A stretch of DNA of 64,000 nt, from assembly GCF_003781945.1 (NCBI RefSeq), contig NZ_RJJW01000002.1, positions 378,205 to 442,204 of the forward strand. Reading direction: 5' to 3'. The notes under the pieces are model-generated. The model did not search any database. It had not been told where the DNA came from and worked only from the letters and a program-made list of their open reading frames with translations. This DNA comes from Halorubrum sp. CSM-61 (GTDB lineage Archaea; Halobacteriota; Halobacteria; Halobacteriales; Haloferacaceae). Positions 62,036 to 64,000 of the stretch are shown here, piece by piece (positions within the stretch are counted from its first letter, which is position 1; each line of letters starts with the position of its first letter). The position numbers were made by a program, and so were the translations under genes.

Positions 62036-63006
62036 CACATGTAACCAAGATCATCGAGTTGCTCTCGTACAGCTTCGGATCCGAGCCCATCTTGCCGGTC
62101 GTTCCGAGGTTTGGGTGTGTGCTCGCCTGTCTCAAGCAGTTCCTCGATTGCGGCCCGAACATCAAGTACACTCTCGACGCTGTTAACCACACTGGGGTCA
62201 GTCGCAGCGATCATCGCCTCCTCGGTGTGCAGGCCGTCCTGTAGACCGTGGTCGCTCACCAGTACTAGTTCGTCTTCTTTATCCAGATCACCACGAAGTT
62301 CACCGACGAACTCGTTTACTTCCTCATAAGCTCGATCCTGGAGTGCCGGGCGGCTATGAGTAACGTGACCAATGAGATCTAAGCCACTGGTGTAGCCGAA
62401 AACGAGCTCGTGTTCCCGACTACGGAGTGCCCGGCGAACACGCGCGATGCGGATCATCATCATCTCTAGACACTGCTCGTAGAACGCGACCGGATCGGCA
62501 GATGTGTGGCCGCCTTTCGCGTCACTGTCTCGCTTAAAGAGATCGCCCATATGACGTCGAAGTTGGTGCTCCCTGTCTTCGGTATCAGGATCGACGACGT
62601 AATTCGGAATCCCAATAGCGGCCGATTCACGACCACGGAACACCGTTTCGAGATCGTTGTCAGCGTAGTATGTTGCTGGCGTCCGAAAGGCGTCGGCCCC
62701 GGTATTGGTGAGTAGCCAGTTCCCGAGTCGCGTCTGGAGTCCACTGGGAAGCACGTAGTCGGCAACCGAACTCAGTGCGGCAACAATTGGATTCTCCCAG
62801 GTCACTCCATCGTCGAGAACGAGCCCGTGATCCGTCGGTGAAAGGCCTGTAATAATTGTCGGCCACAGCTCGTGTGTGCTTGGCTCACCGCTGGACGAGA
62901 CAATGGTCTCGATAGACCGGTGTGCATCCAGTGTTAGATGAGGATGTTTGTCGGAGTCGACAAGGTCGGGATCGAGAGCGTCGATACCCAAAACGACGAG
63001 AGTCAT
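62035..63006 (-). CDS. Alkaline phosphatase family phosphodiesterase
   Basis: A 323-residue protein. Nucleophile region STHELWPTIITGLSPTDHGLV, early metal Asp GIDALDPDLV, and late ligands GLDLIGHVTHSRP and LVSDHGLQDG are all present. The profile matches type I phosphodiesterase/nucleotide pyrophosphatase-like AlkP proteins. The gene couples to the following sulfatase (shared base). Acts on the glycan or a lipid-linked phosphate; inferred from context. Confidence 0.8.
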   Translation of the reverse strand: MTLVVLGIDALDPDLVDSDKHPHLTLDAHRSIETIVSSSGEPSTHELWPTIITGLSPTDHGLVLDDGVTWENPIVAALSSVADYVLPSGLQTRLGNWLLTNTGADAFRTPATYYADNDLETVFRGRESAAIGIPNYVVDPDTEDREHQLRRHMGDLFKRDSDAKGGHTSADPVAFYEQCLEMMMIRIARVRRALRSREHELVFGYTSGLDLIGHVTHSRPALQDRAYEEVNEFVGELRGDLDKEDELVLVSDHGLQDGLHTEEAMIAATDPSVVNSVESVLDVRAAIEELLETGEHTPKPRNDRQDGLGSEAVREQLDDLGYM

Positions 63007-63067
63007 GTGCGCCCACTAGGTCAGGAGGTGAATGAACTATTCGGTTCGACTGCATAATACAGAATCG

Positions 63068-64000
63068 TCATTTCGAGATAGATATTTCTCCTAAAATCGT
63101 TTGGTACCGGTCGACTGCAGCCGTAAAGCTGTACTCCTCACAGATGAGTTCACGCCCGGTCGCACTGATTCGGTCGAGGTCAGTACGTCCGAGAATCTCC
63201 ACGATGTCGTCTCGGATGACTGTTGCCCGGTCACTCTCCATCAAAAATCCGGTCTCATCGTTACGGACGATATCCGGAACACCGGAAACCGGTGTTGCAT
63301 AGACTGGCGTTCCACACCCCATAGCTTCCAATATGACCGTCGGTAGACCCTCAGTCGGCGCTGACGGCAACACAAGCAACTGTAACTCGCTCAATACCCC
63401 CGGCACTTCGTCGTGATCGACCCAGCCGGTGAACTCCACCGAGCCCTCCTCGATCTCGTCGGCGAGTTCACGTTCTAGTTCCGCACGGAGATCCCCGTCT
63501 CCGATAAATCGGAACGTGATTTCAGCAGGTAGATCTTTTGCGGCGGTCGCCAGCGTACGAACATTCTTTTCTTGATCTAATCTCCCCAAAAATCCCACAA
63601 CCATCTCGCGATCTTCGTAGGGTATCTGCGGCGAGAAAGGTTCGGTGTCGATGTACCGCGCTCCTTTCGGATACAGTTTCTCGTTGAACTTCATCAGACC
63701 GAGTTCTTCCGCCATCGACGGCGTGTAGGTGATGATCGCGTTCGAGAGACGATATCCGAGGGCCTCTAATGTACTAACGACTCCAGCGAGGATCGTTGCG
63801 ATCGGTGTAGGCACTTGCTGTTCCCATTGAACGCGTAACGTGAGTGGGACGTCTCCTCGCGGTTCCAAGATCACAGTTCGACCGATTAGTCGAGCAAAGG
63901 CGATCGGAAGCAGGTATGCTGTCGCTCCGAAAAACAGCACGACCTCCTCATCGCGCTGTGCGATAACGCGGCACATTCGCAACTGATTAAATATAAACCG
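63068..64000 (-). CDS. GT4-family glycosyltransferase, partial
   Basis: The C-terminal 310 residues of a GT-B enzyme whose start lies beyond the right edge. The frame runs on past the last base (FIFNQLRMCRVIAQRDEEVVLFFGATAYLLP). Motifs: EPRGDVPLTLRVQWE, ITYTPSMAEELGL, VVGFLGRLDQEKN, and LPSAPTEGLPTVILEAMGCGTPVYATPVSGVPDIV with the E-x7-E pair. An internal TTG at 63980-63982 is not the start. Likely a mannosyl- or glucosyltransferase in the same cluster. Confidence 0.85.
   Translation of the reverse strand, partial: RFIFNQLRMCRVIAQRDEEVVLFFGATAYLLPIAFARLIGRTVILEPRGDVPLTLRVQWEQQVPTPIATILAGVVSTLEALGYRLSNAIITYTPSMAEELGLMKFNEKLYPKGARYIDTEPFSPQIPYEDREMVVGFLGRLDQEKNVRTLATAAKDLPAEITFRFIGDGDLRAELERELADEIEEGSVEFTGWVDHDEVPGVLSELQLLVLPSAPTEGLPTVILEAMGCGTPVYATPVSGVPDIVRNDETGFLMESDRATVIRDDIVEILGRTDLDRISATGRELICEEYSFTAAVDRYQTILGEISISK

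Overview
The window is haloarchaeal. The evidence is the very acidic, GC-rich coding sequence, many leaderless-style promoters (a TATA-like box 25-30 bases before the start codon), and families such as the bacterioopsin-activator type regulator, HalOD1, GlmU/GlmS, AglF and Orc1/Cdc6. The gene set looks Halorubrum-like, but the genus is an inference.

1-28.4 kb is mostly core chromosome. It starts with an IS6-type transposase tail, followed by an MBL-fold hydrolase, ATP-dependent DNA ligase and a glutamate-cysteine-ligase-like enzyme. Next is a branched-chain amino acid cluster, leuA - ilvB-ilvN-ilvC - micro-ORF - leuC-leuD-leuB. It is tightly overlapped, has a candidate leader peptide before ilvB, and shows an apparent frameshift at the 5' end of leuA. 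After it come DUF555, an HTH-CBS regulator, a siroheme nitrite/sulfite reductase, an epimerase, an SLC13/TrkA-C transporter, GlmM, a PAS-GAF-Bat sensor regulator, a HalOD1 protein and GlmU.

28.4-38.9 kb is an accessory island inserted between glmU and a second glmU-like gene plus glmS. It holds truncated vapC and ATPase remnants, a DUF7344 regulator, an HTH/PIN toxin-antitoxin pair, an HNH nuclease, a pair of small paralogues, an IS200/IS605-like miniature element, and a cassette of one small and two large unrecognised proteins. The two large proteins look like diverged paralogues; one carries a PD-(D/E)XK-like signature and the other appears to have lost it. This is the best candidate for an undescribed system here.

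42-47.9 kb carries VapBC, a TumE/TumA-like pair, a SWIM protein, and a probable replication origin. The origin has an orc1 gene preceded by 19-bp inverted repeats and an AT-rich tract. Matching repeats also lie beyond orc1, now separated from it by an inserted AbrB-TnpB element.

47.9-64 kb is a surface-glycan/glycosylation cluster: AglF-type nucleotidyltransferase, epimerase, ABC flippase-like exporter, GDP-mannose dehydratase plus GDP-fucose-synthase-like enzymes, FkbM methyltransferase, four glycosyltransferases and four alkaline-phosphatase/sulfatase-fold proteins. The last gene runs off the right edge.
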